Shown piece after piece: positions 8,888 to 17,121 of a stretch of DNA of 64,000 nucleotides. Location: NCBI RefSeq assembly GCF_007679495.1, contig NZ_VEGP01000021.1, forward strand, positions 1 to 64,000. Reading direction: 5' to 3'. This DNA comes from Paenibacillus sp. 32O-W (GTDB taxonomy: Bacteria; Bacillota; Bacilli; Paenibacillales; NBRC-103111). The notes below the pieces were generated by a model. The model made no database searches. It was given only the letters and a program-made list of their open reading frames with translations, and was not told where the DNA came from. Within the stretch, counting starts at the first letter, position 1; each line of letters opens with the position of its first letter. Position numbers and translations under genes: made by a program.

Positions 8888-8912
8888 CAAAAAAAGCTTC
8901 TATGAGAAGCCT
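8888..8912 (-). terminator. Terminator-like hairpin between fur and ald
   Basis: GCTTCT and AGAAGC around a three-base loop (8896-8910) are followed on the minus strand by seven T (8895-8889). The same A7 tract begins the relic repeat copy running to 9062, so this hairpin could be part of that element and not an independent terminator. Confidence 0.5.
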
Positions 8913-9069
8913 TTACTTAGATGTTAATATCCGTTGTAACACTTCGTAAGTAGAGTAAGGCCACAGAAGCTGATTCCGGGTACTAGTCAGGGCCCGGCTA
9001 TTTATGCCCATCGCATTTTTTTCAACTCAATGCTTTAATAAACTTAAACTATCTAATGTGGTAAAAAAA
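8889..9069 (+). repeat. Degenerate copy of the A-tract-bounded repeat
   Basis: The left end (A7 then GCTTCT) and the right 40 bases (CAATGCTTTAATAAACTTAAA through AATGTGGT, followed by A7) match the full-length repeat, while the middle is unrelated and about 50 bp longer. It abuts the intact copy at 9070-9186 and shares the A7 tract at 9063-9069 with it. With the intact copy it fills most of the 415-bp fur-ald gap; I see no gene there. Confidence 0.55.
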
Positions 9070-9193
9070 GCTTCTAACGGAGCCTCTTCGAAGACGAATA
9101 ACCCGGTTTTAGAGGTAACTTTTTATGCCAATTAGAAAGTTGTTCCATTTTAATGCTTTAATAAACTTAAAACTTTCTAATGTGGTAAAAAAA
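9063..9193 (+). repeat. A-tract-bounded repeat, full copy A
   Basis: A 117-bp body (9070-9186) lies between A7 at 9063-9069 and A7 at 9187-9193. The body holds a terminator-like 5' half and a 3' half with the ten-base inverted pair TTAGAAAGTT (9132-9141) and AACTTTCTAA (9171-9180). Nearly identical bodies occur at 25580-25695 and, inverted, at 43206-43321. The right A7 doubles as the T-tract of the fur terminator. Confidence 0.85.
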
Positions 9194-9226
9194 CACTCCT
9201 ACAGCACATTCAGGCTTAAGAGTGTT
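9187..9226 (-). terminator. Terminator of fur
   Basis: AACACTC and GAGTGTT form the stem (9192-9226) and seven T follow on the minus strand (9193-9187). The stem overlaps the last codons of fur. The T-tract is also the right border of repeat copy A. Confidence 0.65.
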
Positions 9227-9704
9227 TAATTCTACTTTTAACCGGGGCAGCGGCTTGTTCCTTCTCCTTACCGATACACCGATGGCAGATTCCTTGGAAG
9301 TCGAGACGATGATCCAACACCTTAAACGAAAATTCCTTCTCGAGTCTTTCTTCCAGCGGTCCCAGCCAATCCTCCATGATCTCATCCACCGCGCCGCATT
9401 GAACACATATTAAATGATGATGATGGTGGTGCGAGCTGTCGTTACGCAAATCATAACGGGCTACACCGTCACCGAAGTTCATTTTCTCCAAGACATGAAG
9501 CTCGCTTAACAATTCCAATGTCCGATATACCGTAGCCAAACCGATATCCGGATATTTATCCTTGACCAGCATGAACACATCTTCGGCGCTCAGATGATCT
9601 TCTTCATTCTCCAACAAAACGCGAACGGTCGCTTCTCGCTGGGGAGTTAATTTATAACCTTGAGATTGAAGCTGCTGTTTAATCTTCTCGATCCGCGTTT
9701 CCAT
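9216..9704 (-). CDS. fur: Fur-family metalloregulator, probably Fur
   Basis: A 162-residue Fur-family repressor with an N-terminal winged helix (GYKLTPQREATVRVL, then DIGLATVYRTLELL) and a C-terminal dimerisation domain rich in metal ligands: a natural SSHHHHHHLIC run, the CVQC pair, and a second CHRC pair. It would repress iron-uptake genes when Fe(II) is bound. The order spoIIM-fur-yqzK-xerD matches B. subtilis fur and supports Fur over PerR or Zur. The start giving METRIEKIK has a purine-rich AAGGGGGAGG site; longer starts add unconserved sequence. A terminator overlaps the 3' end. Confidence 0.85.
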   Translation of the reverse strand: METRIEKIKQQLQSQGYKLTPQREATVRVLLENEEDHLSAEDVFMLVKDKYPDIGLATVYRTLELLSELHVLEKMNFGDGVARYDLRNDSSHHHHHHLICVQCGAVDEIMEDWLGPLEERLEKEFSFKVLDHRLDFQGICHRCIGKEKEQAAAPVKSRIKHS

Positions 9705-9812
9705 TCTCCTCCCCCTTACCAAACTGCCAGCAGTCGAAAGGCATACCGACATTTATTTTCATTATAGGGGGATTATAACGATAAAGTCAAACCTTTTGCA
9801 CGGACGAGCAGC

Positions 9813-10481
9813 CTACAGGAGAGAGACCGGCATTTCGGGCAATCCTGCCAGGGCCAGGAGATACGGAGTAACCCACTTCATAATGACCGGGCTGACATAC
9901 GCCTCGAACAAGGAGACAACGACCACAATCAGGGCCAAGGTCAGAATGGTCGTCGAATATTTTACAAATATAGGATATATGCTGCCCGAGCGCTGGATGA
10001 ACCGGTTTTTGACCAGATGAATCGAGAAGCTGATCGCCGCTACACTGGCTGTCAGAATGACGGGGATAAGCACCAAGTTCTGAGGCGCGATGGAAGCTAG
10101 AGCGAACAGCATCCCTTTCCACGAAAATTGGCCGACCATAAAACCGACGCTGAAGCCGATCAGCACCCCTTTAATAAAATCGAGGGCGAAAATAAGCGGC
10201 AGCCCGATGACGGACAAACCGAATATCCAGATAATGCCCACCCATTTCAAATTAAGCGACAGGGCCTGCAGGAAAGAATGCTTGCCGCTGAAATCGCCTT
10301 CCGCCCCTTGGTCAATTGTATGGAAGAAATGTCCCAAATGCCGCGCGATTTCCTGCTTCTGCTCCAGCGTCAAAGCTTGGACCAAGACGGCCCCGAACAC
10401 CACTCCGGTAACAAATAACATAGCAACGAAGACATATAACGATAACTGATCCTTCGAATACATGCGCAAATCCTTCGGCAT
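9813..10481 (-). CDS. spoIIM: Stage II sporulation protein M
   Basis: A 222-residue multi-pass membrane protein with about five hydrophobic segments, beginning with YVFVAMLFVTGVVFGAVLVQ and ending with a long helix near 180-215. SpoIIM is the mother-cell scaffold of the SpoIIDMP complex, which thins septal and forespore-facing peptidoglycan during engulfment. Length and position beside fur match Bacillus. GGAGG lies 7 bp upstream of the ATG. SpoIID and SpoIIP are not in this window, as expected. Confidence 0.9.
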   Translation of the reverse strand: MPKDLRMYSKDQLSLYVFVAMLFVTGVVFGAVLVQALTLEQKQEIARHLGHFFHTIDQGAEGDFSGKHSFLQALSLNLKWVGIIWIFGLSVIGLPLIFALDFIKGVLIGFSVGFMVGQFSWKGMLFALASIAPQNLVLIPVILTASVAAISFSIHLVKNRFIQRSGSIYPIFVKYSTTILTLALIVVVVSLFEAYVSPVIMKWVTPYLLALAGLPEMPVSLL

Positions 10482-10568
10482 GCGGCTTCCTCCTCTTGTC
10501 CCATTAATTCACCTTATGAGACAAGATAGAAGATTATTCTATGTTTTCGAAGGAGAGGGTTGAGATTG

Positions 10569-11744
10569 CTAGGATCGGACAACCTTCCCGTAATGGCCCC
10601 CGCCTCCTACCTCCACAGGCAGAACCCCTTCTCTGGCCTGCATAATGTAACGGGCTATTTCCCCGCCAACGACTGCTTCCAGCGTTTCCTCCGTTGCCTG
10701 ATGAAGAATATTCATCTCCGATCCGAACCGGTTCAGGAGCTGATTCAGCTTGGACGGACCGAGTCCGGGAATGAATTCCAGAGGGACCTGGAAGAAATAA
10801 GGCGGTCTGGTGCCGGCTTCAGGCGCTCTTTCGCGGTCCGAGATTTCCATGATCCGATCCAGAACCCCGCGCACAATTTTACGGCTGCCGCAGCAGGTGC
10901 ACCGGTCTACTGCGGAATCCCGATCATCGAGGATGGTATCGCACTGCGAACAGAAGGTTCGATGATATTTCCCCAGCCGCGGGTTCAATCCGTAATTTGC
11001 GGTGATGGCTCTTCCTTCGCAGCCGGATAATGCCCGCACCAATTCCTCGAAGGAAGGCTCTTTCATCGCCATTTGGTTATATTCACGGCCAATTTTCCCT
11101 AAGGAGTGGGCGTCGGAATTCGTAACGAAGGACAAGGAATCCAGTTCGGAAATCGTGCCGGCCATCTCCGTATCCGAGCTTAATCCAAGCTCTACCGCGG
11201 CCAGCGATTCCAGATCCAGCAGATCGGAAATGCGGGAGGAGCAGCTTCCATACACACTCTTGTGCGGAGTGAAAATATGGGCGGGGATGACGATGCCGCC
11301 GCGTGCCGTTACTTCCTGCTGCAGCACCCGGGCGGGAACATAGATGCGCTGGGAGCTGAGCTCCACATTCTTCATATGGAGGCGCAGCCATTCTGTAAAC
11401 CGGCGCATATCGTCCAAGGTAGGCAGATAAACGAGCAGATGGGCAGGCCCCATCCCCGGATCGCGCACTTCGATTTCGCTGCCCAGAATGACGGTCGTGT
11501 CGTGATAGCGGATGCCGCCCCCGGGCAGCTCCGTCATTTCCCCTTTATCCAAATAGAAATCAATTTCTTCCTGTACGGAAGGCGATTGACAATCTATGAT
11601 GCCGATCATCTCTATTCCCTTGCGTTCGGCCGCTTCCTTGGCAATGTTGTAAAAAGTAAGATTGCGGGCAGCGCTGATCTTGACGGGGCTGCCCTTCTCA
11701 GTCCGGCCTATATGAATGTGCAAATCGACGTAATACCGGTTCAT
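10569..11744 (-). CDS. Endonuclease Q-like PHP-domain nuclease
   Basis: A 391-residue protein with an N-terminal PHP metal-hydrolase motif (YVDLHIHIG), further PHP ligands (IIDCQS, PAHIFTPH, NSDAHS), a four-Cys zinc site (CSQC and CTCC), and a C-terminal helix-hairpin-helix FIPGLGPSKLNQLL. This architecture matches archaeal EndoQ and its homologs in some Bacillales. EndoQ cuts 5' to deaminated bases such as uracil or hypoxanthine. The ATG at 11744 overlaps the nudF stop as ATGA, so translation is coupled; an ATG at 11777 would overlap nudF further. Pairing with a nucleotide-sanitising Nudix gene fits DNA quality control. Family call is confident, exact lesion choice is inference. Confidence 0.8.
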   Translation of the reverse strand: MNRYYVDLHIHIGRTEKGSPVKISAARNLTFYNIAKEAAERKGIEMIGIIDCQSPSVQEEIDFYLDKGEMTELPGGGIRYHDTTVILGSEIEVRDPGMGPAHLLVYLPTLDDMRRFTEWLRLHMKNVELSSQRIYVPARVLQQEVTARGGIVIPAHIFTPHKSVYGSCSSRISDLLDLESLAAVELGLSSDTEMAGTISELDSLSFVTNSDAHSLGKIGREYNQMAMKEPSFEELVRALSGCEGRAITANYGLNPRLGKYHRTFCSQCDTILDDRDSAVDRCTCCGSRKIVRGVLDRIMEISDRERAPEAGTRPPYFFQVPLEFIPGLGPSKLNQLLNRFGSEMNILHQATEETLEAVVGGEIARYIMQAREGVLPVEVGGGGHYGKVVRS

Positions 11745-12301
11745 AGAAAGTCTCCCGTCAGCCGGTAAATCTGCCACGCATAGACGGCGGCTATCGTCTT
11801 GGCATCGCTTATACGGCCCTCGGCTATATATTGCTTGGCCTGTTCAAAGGTGAGGGCCGTGCAATCGAGAAATTCGTCCTCATCAAGGTTCGCCTGCCCG
11901 GGAGTTAGCTGCTCCGCGAAGAACAAATGCAGGAGCTCGTCCGCGAAACCAGGCGAAGTATAGAAGGAGCTGATAGGCCGCATTGAACCGCAGCGATAGC
12001 CGGTCTCCTCCTCCAATTCACGCTTCGCCGCTTCGCTCGGCTCTTCGCCGGGGTCCAGCTTCCCTGCCGGAATTTCCACCTGACTTCTGCCGAGAGGCTT
12101 GCGATACTGCTCGACAACCAGCATTTTATCGTCTACCAAGGCCAGCACACAGACCGCCCCCGGATGGCGGACAATTTCCCTTGTCGCCGTTTCCCCGTTC
12201 GGCAGCCTCACCCGGTCCACCTGCAGGGAAATGACCTTTCCGTCAAAAATTTTCTCGGTTTCCAGTGTCACTTCAGCGTATTTATCATTAGCATTTGTCA
12301 T
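11741..12301 (-). CDS. nudF: ADP-ribose pyrophosphatase (Nudix)
   Basis: A 186-residue Nudix hydrolase. The Nudix box is complete (GKLDPGEEPSEAAKRELEEE followed by TGY), giving the GX5EX7REUXEEXGU pattern. The downstream proline-containing region SFYTSPGFADE is typical of ADP-ribose pyrophosphatases, which split ADP-ribose to AMP and ribose 5-phosphate. Position upstream of spoIIM and fur matches B. subtilis yqkG/nudF. GGAGAAGGA precedes the ATG. It overlaps the following nuclease gene by four bases. Confidence 0.9.
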   Translation of the reverse strand: MTNANDKYAEVTLETEKIFDGKVISLQVDRVRLPNGETATREIVRHPGAVCVLALVDDKMLVVEQYRKPLGRSQVEIPAGKLDPGEEPSEAAKRELEEETGYRCGSMRPISSFYTSPGFADELLHLFFAEQLTPGQANLDEDEFLDCTALTFEQAKQYIAEGRISDAKTIAAVYAWQIYRLTGDFL

Positions 12302-12579
12302 GGTTTCCTTCTCCCTAAAAATAGATTTGATGCTGACGAAAGAAAGTTCCTCCGGAGTGAATCATGGTCATCCGCCGACAATATCGTGAATAACTTGTCC
12401 CGGAGATCCATATCTTTTAATTATAACATGATCTTAGCAGGAAAGAGGGGCTTCAATGAAAAGTTATAGAGCTGCTAACCAGTTCAGATTGGTCGGAAAA
12501 GCCTGGGAAATCCGCCATTATTTAAACCGGATAAGTCACAACGGAGGACAAATGGAGGTAGCCGAATGGCTGGCCGGCC

Positions 12580-13953
12580 CTAGCCGCCATTCGGCAAACG
12601 GTAATGCGGGTATCTCCACAGACGCCAGCCGGTTTCGGCAGCGGCGGCCACGGCAAGGAAGAAGGCACGGTCTTCATTCCATCCCCTGCCCATCGTCCGA
12701 ATAGGCTCCGGATAAGAGCGAATCGCTTCCGCGACTTGTTCGGAGCTGTTCCCGCCGACCCAAATCAAGTCATGCTTTCGGGCGCATCCTGATTCTTCGG
12801 CTTGCCGCACGATTTGCTGCTTTTCCCACGGCTGCAAATCATCCGGCAATGGAAGGATGGCCCGATGTGAGGCTACCTTAGCCAAAGTCGTCAGCACATG
12901 ATGACTCAGTCCCCGATGGCGTACCCGTTCATCGGCAAAGCTGACCCTCGGAATAACGATCGGCCGGCCCCCGAGCGCTGCTGCTGCGTTAACAATCTCC
13001 CCAGCCTCTATTCCGCTGAAGCCATAGACCGTACCCGTTCCGGCTATGCCGGGCCCCATCGTAACAATGATCAGATCAGCCCTCAGAACATGTTTGGCCG
13101 CCAGGAGCGCCGTATATTTATTAACCGCTTCCAGATCTCCTCCGACTGCATGGCCATATGTAACGGTTCCAGCCAGGAATCCGCACTCGCCGAGGATGGA
13201 AGCATGCCTGCTGAAGGCCAGCGGAAGAGCTCCCCCATCGGTCATGACATAGACAATTCGCGGCATCCGTTCGGTGCATTCGGCCGCTGCCAATGTCCGG
13301 AGCCAGCAGACCGCAACGGGGAGCATGCTGTGAAGCTCTCCTATCAATACCGGAGTCCCTTCCAGGCTTCGCTCCTCCGTAAATAATGAATGATGCTCGC
13401 TATCAGGCTCCTCGACGGATTTCACGGCAGTCTGAACGGGAGTATAACGCCATTTCATCATATGTCCGTGCTGCTGCCTATCAATCTTAGTATCTGAAGC
13501 GGATTCCGCTCTATTCGAGTTCAGCGGGATTACTCCCGTTTCCGCACAAATTACGGCTTCCTCTGCACCTGAGGTTTTCGCGGCTTTGACAGCTTCAGCA
13601 GCCCACTCGTCGCAGGCTTCGATCCGCAGCGAAGCCCCGCGCCCCCAGATCGCCTCTTCGTCCTCCACACATCGGATAGGAATTTTGCTAGTCCGGATAT
13701 CCTCTGTCGGACGCTTCAGCTGTCCTTGGCGGAGCACGGCAGCCACGAAATCGATGCCTCCGGAGCCAAGCCCCAGGCCGATCGCTGTGCGGTTAAGCAG
13801 TACGGTATCTCCCGGGGCCGCCGCTGGGTACAGATCCGTATAGACGACGGCCTTGGTCAGAGTCCGCGGCCCCGACAGCCGAACCCACACCTCCTGATAG
13901 CCGTTCCGTCGTTCCCGCTCTTTGACCACCGTCCCCCATTCCCACTCGACCAT
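12580..13953 (-). CDS. DUF3866 family protein of unknown function
   Basis: A 457-residue soluble protein that I recognise as DUF3866. The N-terminal part (about 1-75) looks like a small beta domain; the rest contains glycine-rich loops such as TMGPGIAGTGTVYGFSGIE and a conserved RVSFADERVRHRGLSHH segment with several His and Asp that could bind metal. No signal peptide or membrane helix is visible. Of two ATGs six bases apart I chose 13953, which has GGGGGG at proper spacing. Proximity to nudF, the EndoQ-like nuclease and spoIIM recurs in related genomes as I recall, but no role is known to me. Confidence 0.7.
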   Translation of the reverse strand: MVEWEWGTVVKERERRNGYQEVWVRLSGPRTLTKAVVYTDLYPAAAPGDTVLLNRTAIGLGLGSGGIDFVAAVLRQGQLKRPTEDIRTSKIPIRCVEDEEAIWGRGASLRIEACDEWAAEAVKAAKTSGAEEAVICAETGVIPLNSNRAESASDTKIDRQQHGHMMKWRYTPVQTAVKSVEEPDSEHHSLFTEERSLEGTPVLIGELHSMLPVAVCWLRTLAAAECTERMPRIVYVMTDGGALPLAFSRHASILGECGFLAGTVTYGHAVGGDLEAVNKYTALLAAKHVLRADLIIVTMGPGIAGTGTVYGFSGIEAGEIVNAAAALGGRPIVIPRVSFADERVRHRGLSHHVLTTLAKVASHRAILPLPDDLQPWEKQQIVRQAEESGCARKHDLIWVGGNSSEQVAEAIRSYPEPIRTMGRGWNEDRAFFLAVAAAAETGWRLWRYPHYRLPNGG

Positions 13954-14061
13954 CCCCATCCCCCCACATGGCTTCTACCGTATATGTATGTCGTTAATGC
14001 TGTCCGCATAACGCCATTGGGGAAGATCGTGCCGCACTCCCGCTTGCATCAATATTTTCCT

Positions 14062-15513
14062 CTATCTTACATTCGGTGAAAGAAGCTGCTGCAGTCTTCT
14101 GTGCCGCCTCACCATGAAATGAACCACCCAGACGACTCCGGAGACGAACAGCATGTCGAAGCATACGTTAAACAAAAACAAATGCTTCGCCAAGTCCGCT
14201 TCCCCGTCGCCAATGACCGGCACAATAAACTGGATGACGCCAATTAAGGCAATGGTCATCAGCAGCTCCATATACATTCTTGCAGCCGGCCGTTTCGTTT
14301 CCAAATACGACTTGACCCAAACCAGAATAAAGGCGCCATAGAAGGCGATAAGAAACCACAGCTGATTGGGAAGCAGATGTTCCTTGAATTTGCTCCACAA
14401 AGTATAGGTATGGGACAATGCGCCCGGAGCCTTGTGCTCGCTAAGCTCATAATTGCCCAAATAGGAAGGTTTAATGGCAAATGCCTGGGTCGCGGTAATT
14501 TTCAGCTTTTCCCAATAACGGACCGGATGTTTCAGATAGAACAAAGCAATTTTGGAATGTCCTATCTTCTCATCCAACTCTTGTTCAAACTCGGGAGATT
14601 TAATATTAATAGGCAAATCGGGAATAAAGTAGTTCGTCCCCGCCAGGACGGCCCATTCCGGATTCAGCCCGAGCTCCTCCAAATCCTTATGCGGATTTGG
14701 AGAATCCTTCAATATTCCGTAGAAAACGGTTTGGTACTTATTAATGATCTTGATGCTGCTGCCGTGCGATAGGAATACGATGGCCGAGGTAAGGATAATG
14801 AGCACAGAACCGACCATCGCCGTATACTTCCATTTCCTTCCTTCCCCCCATTTCCACAAGCGGAGACTCAGCAGAAACAGTACGATCCCGATCGGCGCAT
14901 TCTGGACCTTCGCGCTGATCGCGAAAACGGCAGAGACGTAAAAGCCCGCCAGCAAACCGATCGAGGGACGTTCACGCAAGGTTAGCGCGGCGCCGAAGGC
15001 AAACGTCAGCAGAAGGAACAGCATCGATACCGGCTCTCCGAATAAGGAATTGAAATAAGCGGCATATGCCCCGTCTGCAAAAACAAGCACGAGCAGGACA
15101 GCGAGAACCCAACGGGGCCAGGCCGAGATCGCCCGATGTTCTTTAACAATCCGGTAAAGAGCAGCCATCAGGATCAGGCTGTACAGTCCGGAGAGCACCC
15201 GAATATCATACCAATCCGCCTGAAACCATTGTTGGACCCAAGCGGTCAGCTTGACCAGAAGCGCTTGGGAGGACAAATAACCGCCCACAGCGGTTAACGC
15301 GTCGTCGACAAAGGCATATTTGCTGAAAAAATAGGAAAAGTATTTATCCGCCTGCTCCACAGGCATATAAGCCAACCCCGCCGAATTCATAATTCTCTCG
15401 AAATCCCCGTTGTTCGCCATTCCGACCAGCGGCTTTACCATTAGCAAATAGGCCAAAATCAGAGCAGTAAAAACAACAACCAGCCATTCCGGTTTCCACA
15501 GCTTAAGCTTCAT
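14062..15513 (-). CDS. Multi-pass membrane protein, possibly GT-C-type glycan transferase
   Basis: A 483-residue protein with about ten hydrophobic segments, the first at residues 10-30 (VVVFTALILAYLLMVKPLVG). A loop after it reads GMANNGDFERIMNSAGL, with acidic residues in the place where GT-C glycosyltransferases carry a catalytic Asp. A large extracytoplasmic loop follows in the second half. It resembles the WsfD-like hexose transferases linked to S-layer glycans, but this is a weak call. It stands alone with its own strong ribosome site (AAGGAG) and no glycan operon nearby. Confidence 0.55.
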   Translation of the reverse strand: MKLKLWKPEWLVVVFTALILAYLLMVKPLVGMANNGDFERIMNSAGLAYMPVEQADKYFSYFFSKYAFVDDALTAVGGYLSSQALLVKLTAWVQQWFQADWYDIRVLSGLYSLILMAALYRIVKEHRAISAWPRWVLAVLLVLVFADGAYAAYFNSLFGEPVSMLFLLLTFAFGAALTLRERPSIGLLAGFYVSAVFAISAKVQNAPIGIVLFLLSLRLWKWGEGRKWKYTAMVGSVLIILTSAIVFLSHGSSIKIINKYQTVFYGILKDSPNPHKDLEELGLNPEWAVLAGTNYFIPDLPINIKSPEFEQELDEKIGHSKIALFYLKHPVRYWEKLKITATQAFAIKPSYLGNYELSEHKAPGALSHTYTLWSKFKEHLLPNQLWFLIAFYGAFILVWVKSYLETKRPAARMYMELLMTIALIGVIQFIVPVIGDGEADLAKHLFLFNVCFDMLFVSGVVWVVHFMVRRHRRLQQLLSPNVR

Positions 15514-15640
15514 ACCCGTCTCCTTCTAAATCGTGAAAAATATTTCGAATTATTTCTATCTTACCCCGGATAGAAGAGTTCAAAACCTGCAGTCCCCGGC
15601 AATTTCAGCCCCTCTCTCAACAAAGAAAGCTCCTATGTGA

Positions 15641-15677
15641 AAAATAAAAACTCTTGAACCATTCGGGTCCAAGAGTT
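15641..15677 (-). terminator. Terminator downstream of the YqjE-like peptidase
   Basis: AACTCTTG and CAAGAGTT pair (15649-15677), with an inner GACC/GGTT stem, and on the minus strand the hairpin is followed by TTTATTTTT. It lies about 60 bp beyond the peptidase stop codon. Confidence 0.75.
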
Positions 15678-15735
15678 AAGAAGTTGAAATCTATTTAATT
15701 AGGTTGGCGGGCAATTAATTCTCCGTCATGCTTGA

Positions 15736-16866
15736 TTAAGAGCGCATCGTTTCCTGCACAATGGCTACTACCAGCTCAGCGGTGGCCGCCAGTTCGCGCA
15801 CCGGCATTTGCTCGGAGGTGGTGTGGATATGCTCATAGCCTACGGCCAGATTGACGGTAGGGATTCCCATGCCGTTAAAAATGTTGGCGTCACTGCCCCC
15901 GCCGGTATGGAACGTTGCCGGAGTCCGGCCAATCGCCTTCGCCGCCCTCATGGCCAAGCTGACTACCGGGGTATTCTCATCATATTTAAAAGAGGGGTAA
16001 ATCAGCTCGCTGTGAAACTCCACCTTGGCGCCCATTTCCTCGGCTGCGGCATAGCAGGAGCTGCGCATCGCTTCCACCTGCCGCTCCAGCTTCTCTTGAA
16101 CGAGACTGCGCGCCTCCGCCTCCAGCTTCACTTGATCGCACACAATGTTCGTCTGTCCGCTGCCCATGAAGCTGCCGATATTGGCTGTCGTTTCAGAATC
16201 TATCCGGCCCAGGGGCATCTTGGAAACGGCACGGCTGGCTACGGTAATCGCACTGATTCCATCCTCGGGATTGACCCCGGCATGAGCGGATTTCCCTTCG
16301 AATGTGATCGAAATTTTGGCTTGCGACGGCGCGGCGACCGCAATTTGACCCACTTCACCGTTGGAGTCGAGCGCATAGCCGAACTCAGCCTCCATCAGCT
16401 TCGGATCCATGGCGCGGGCACCGTTCAGCCCGGATTCCTCGCCGACGGTAATGACGAACTGGATGCGTCCGTGAGCGATCTTCTGCTCCTGAAGCACACG
16501 AATCGCTTCCAGCATGGCGGCAATTCCGGCTTTATCGTCACTGCCGAGAATCGTCGTTCCATCGCTGCGGATGTAGCCGTCTTCGTCCAGCCTCGGCTTA
16601 ATATCATTTCCCGGAACGACGGTATCCATATGCGAGGTGAAGAAGATGACGGGAGCTTGTTCTCCTCCCTCCGTAGCTTCCAGAGTACAGATCAGATTCC
16701 CGGCCCCATGCCCGGAACGCGACGCCGAATCATCCTCCAGCACATGCAGTCCCAGGGCTGAAAATTTCTGCTTCAGTACCCGGCATATTTCCTGCTCATG
16801 GCCGGATTCGCTGTTTACCTGAACGAGCTCCATAAATTCTTCGATCAATCGGTTTTGTTGAATCAT
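15736..16866 (-). CDS. M20-family peptidase, YqjE/PepT-like
   Basis: A 376-residue di-zinc peptidase of the M20 family. Metal-binding motifs are visible: FTSHMDTVVPG, GSDDKAG and VGEESGLNGARA, with a dimerisation insert in the middle and the final HTGGGSDANIFNG loop. It resembles B. subtilis YqjE and peptidase T, so it probably trims di- or tripeptides in the cytoplasm. The start giving MIQQNRLIEEF has GGAGGAAAG seven bases upstream; a start 11 codons earlier lacks one. It has its own terminator. Confidence 0.85.
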   Translation of the reverse strand: MIQQNRLIEEFMELVQVNSESGHEQEICRVLKQKFSALGLHVLEDDSASRSGHGAGNLICTLEATEGGEQAPVIFFTSHMDTVVPGNDIKPRLDEDGYIRSDGTTILGSDDKAGIAAMLEAIRVLQEQKIAHGRIQFVITVGEESGLNGARAMDPKLMEAEFGYALDSNGEVGQIAVAAPSQAKISITFEGKSAHAGVNPEDGISAITVASRAVSKMPLGRIDSETTANIGSFMGSGQTNIVCDQVKLEAEARSLVQEKLERQVEAMRSSCYAAAEEMGAKVEFHSELIYPSFKYDENTPVVSLAMRAAKAIGRTPATFHTGGGSDANIFNGMGIPTVNLAVGYEHIHTTSEQMPVRELAATAELVVAIVQETMRS

Positions 16867-16988
16867 CGACTTTCCTCCATCCGGATTAGTAGGGTACAAT
16901 AAGGAGTGAAGCTTTAAGAGGCTTGTCCTTCCGGCTTCCTCATGATCCGATACATAACTTTCCTAACAAATAGAGGAGTGACTTTCCT

Positions 16989-17090
16989 ATGAAAAAGAAC
17001 AAATTGTGGTTCCGCATCGTCATTTACATCATGCTTGCCAGCATGCTGCTCTCCACACTTCTGTTCAGCTTCGCGTTTATATTCCAGTAA
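16989..17090 (+). CDS. prli42: Prli42-like stressosome-associated membrane microprotein
   Basis: A 33-residue protein: a basic N terminus (MKKNKLWFRIV) followed by one membrane helix rich in Met, Leu and Ser (YIMLASMLLSTLLFSFAFIF). Size, the basic start and the Y-x-M-L-x-S-M-L-x-S-T-L-L pattern match Prli42 of Listeria and Bacillus, a membrane anchor for the RsbR stressosome that triggers the sigma-B response to oxidative stress. AGAGGAG lies ten bases upstream of the ATG. It is on the plus strand and converges on the bkdB gene. I assign it from motif memory; no stressosome genes are in view. Confidence 0.65.
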   Translation: MKKNKLWFRIVIYIMLASMLLSTLLFSFAFIFQ

Positions 17091-17121
17091 GGCTTGACAG
17101 CCTTGCTTGGTACCTTACGCT

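Noticed and set aside
9412-9440. Run of His codons in the Fur-family gene
   Set aside because: A natural His-rich metal site is usual in Fur proteins at this position; it is not an artificial tag.
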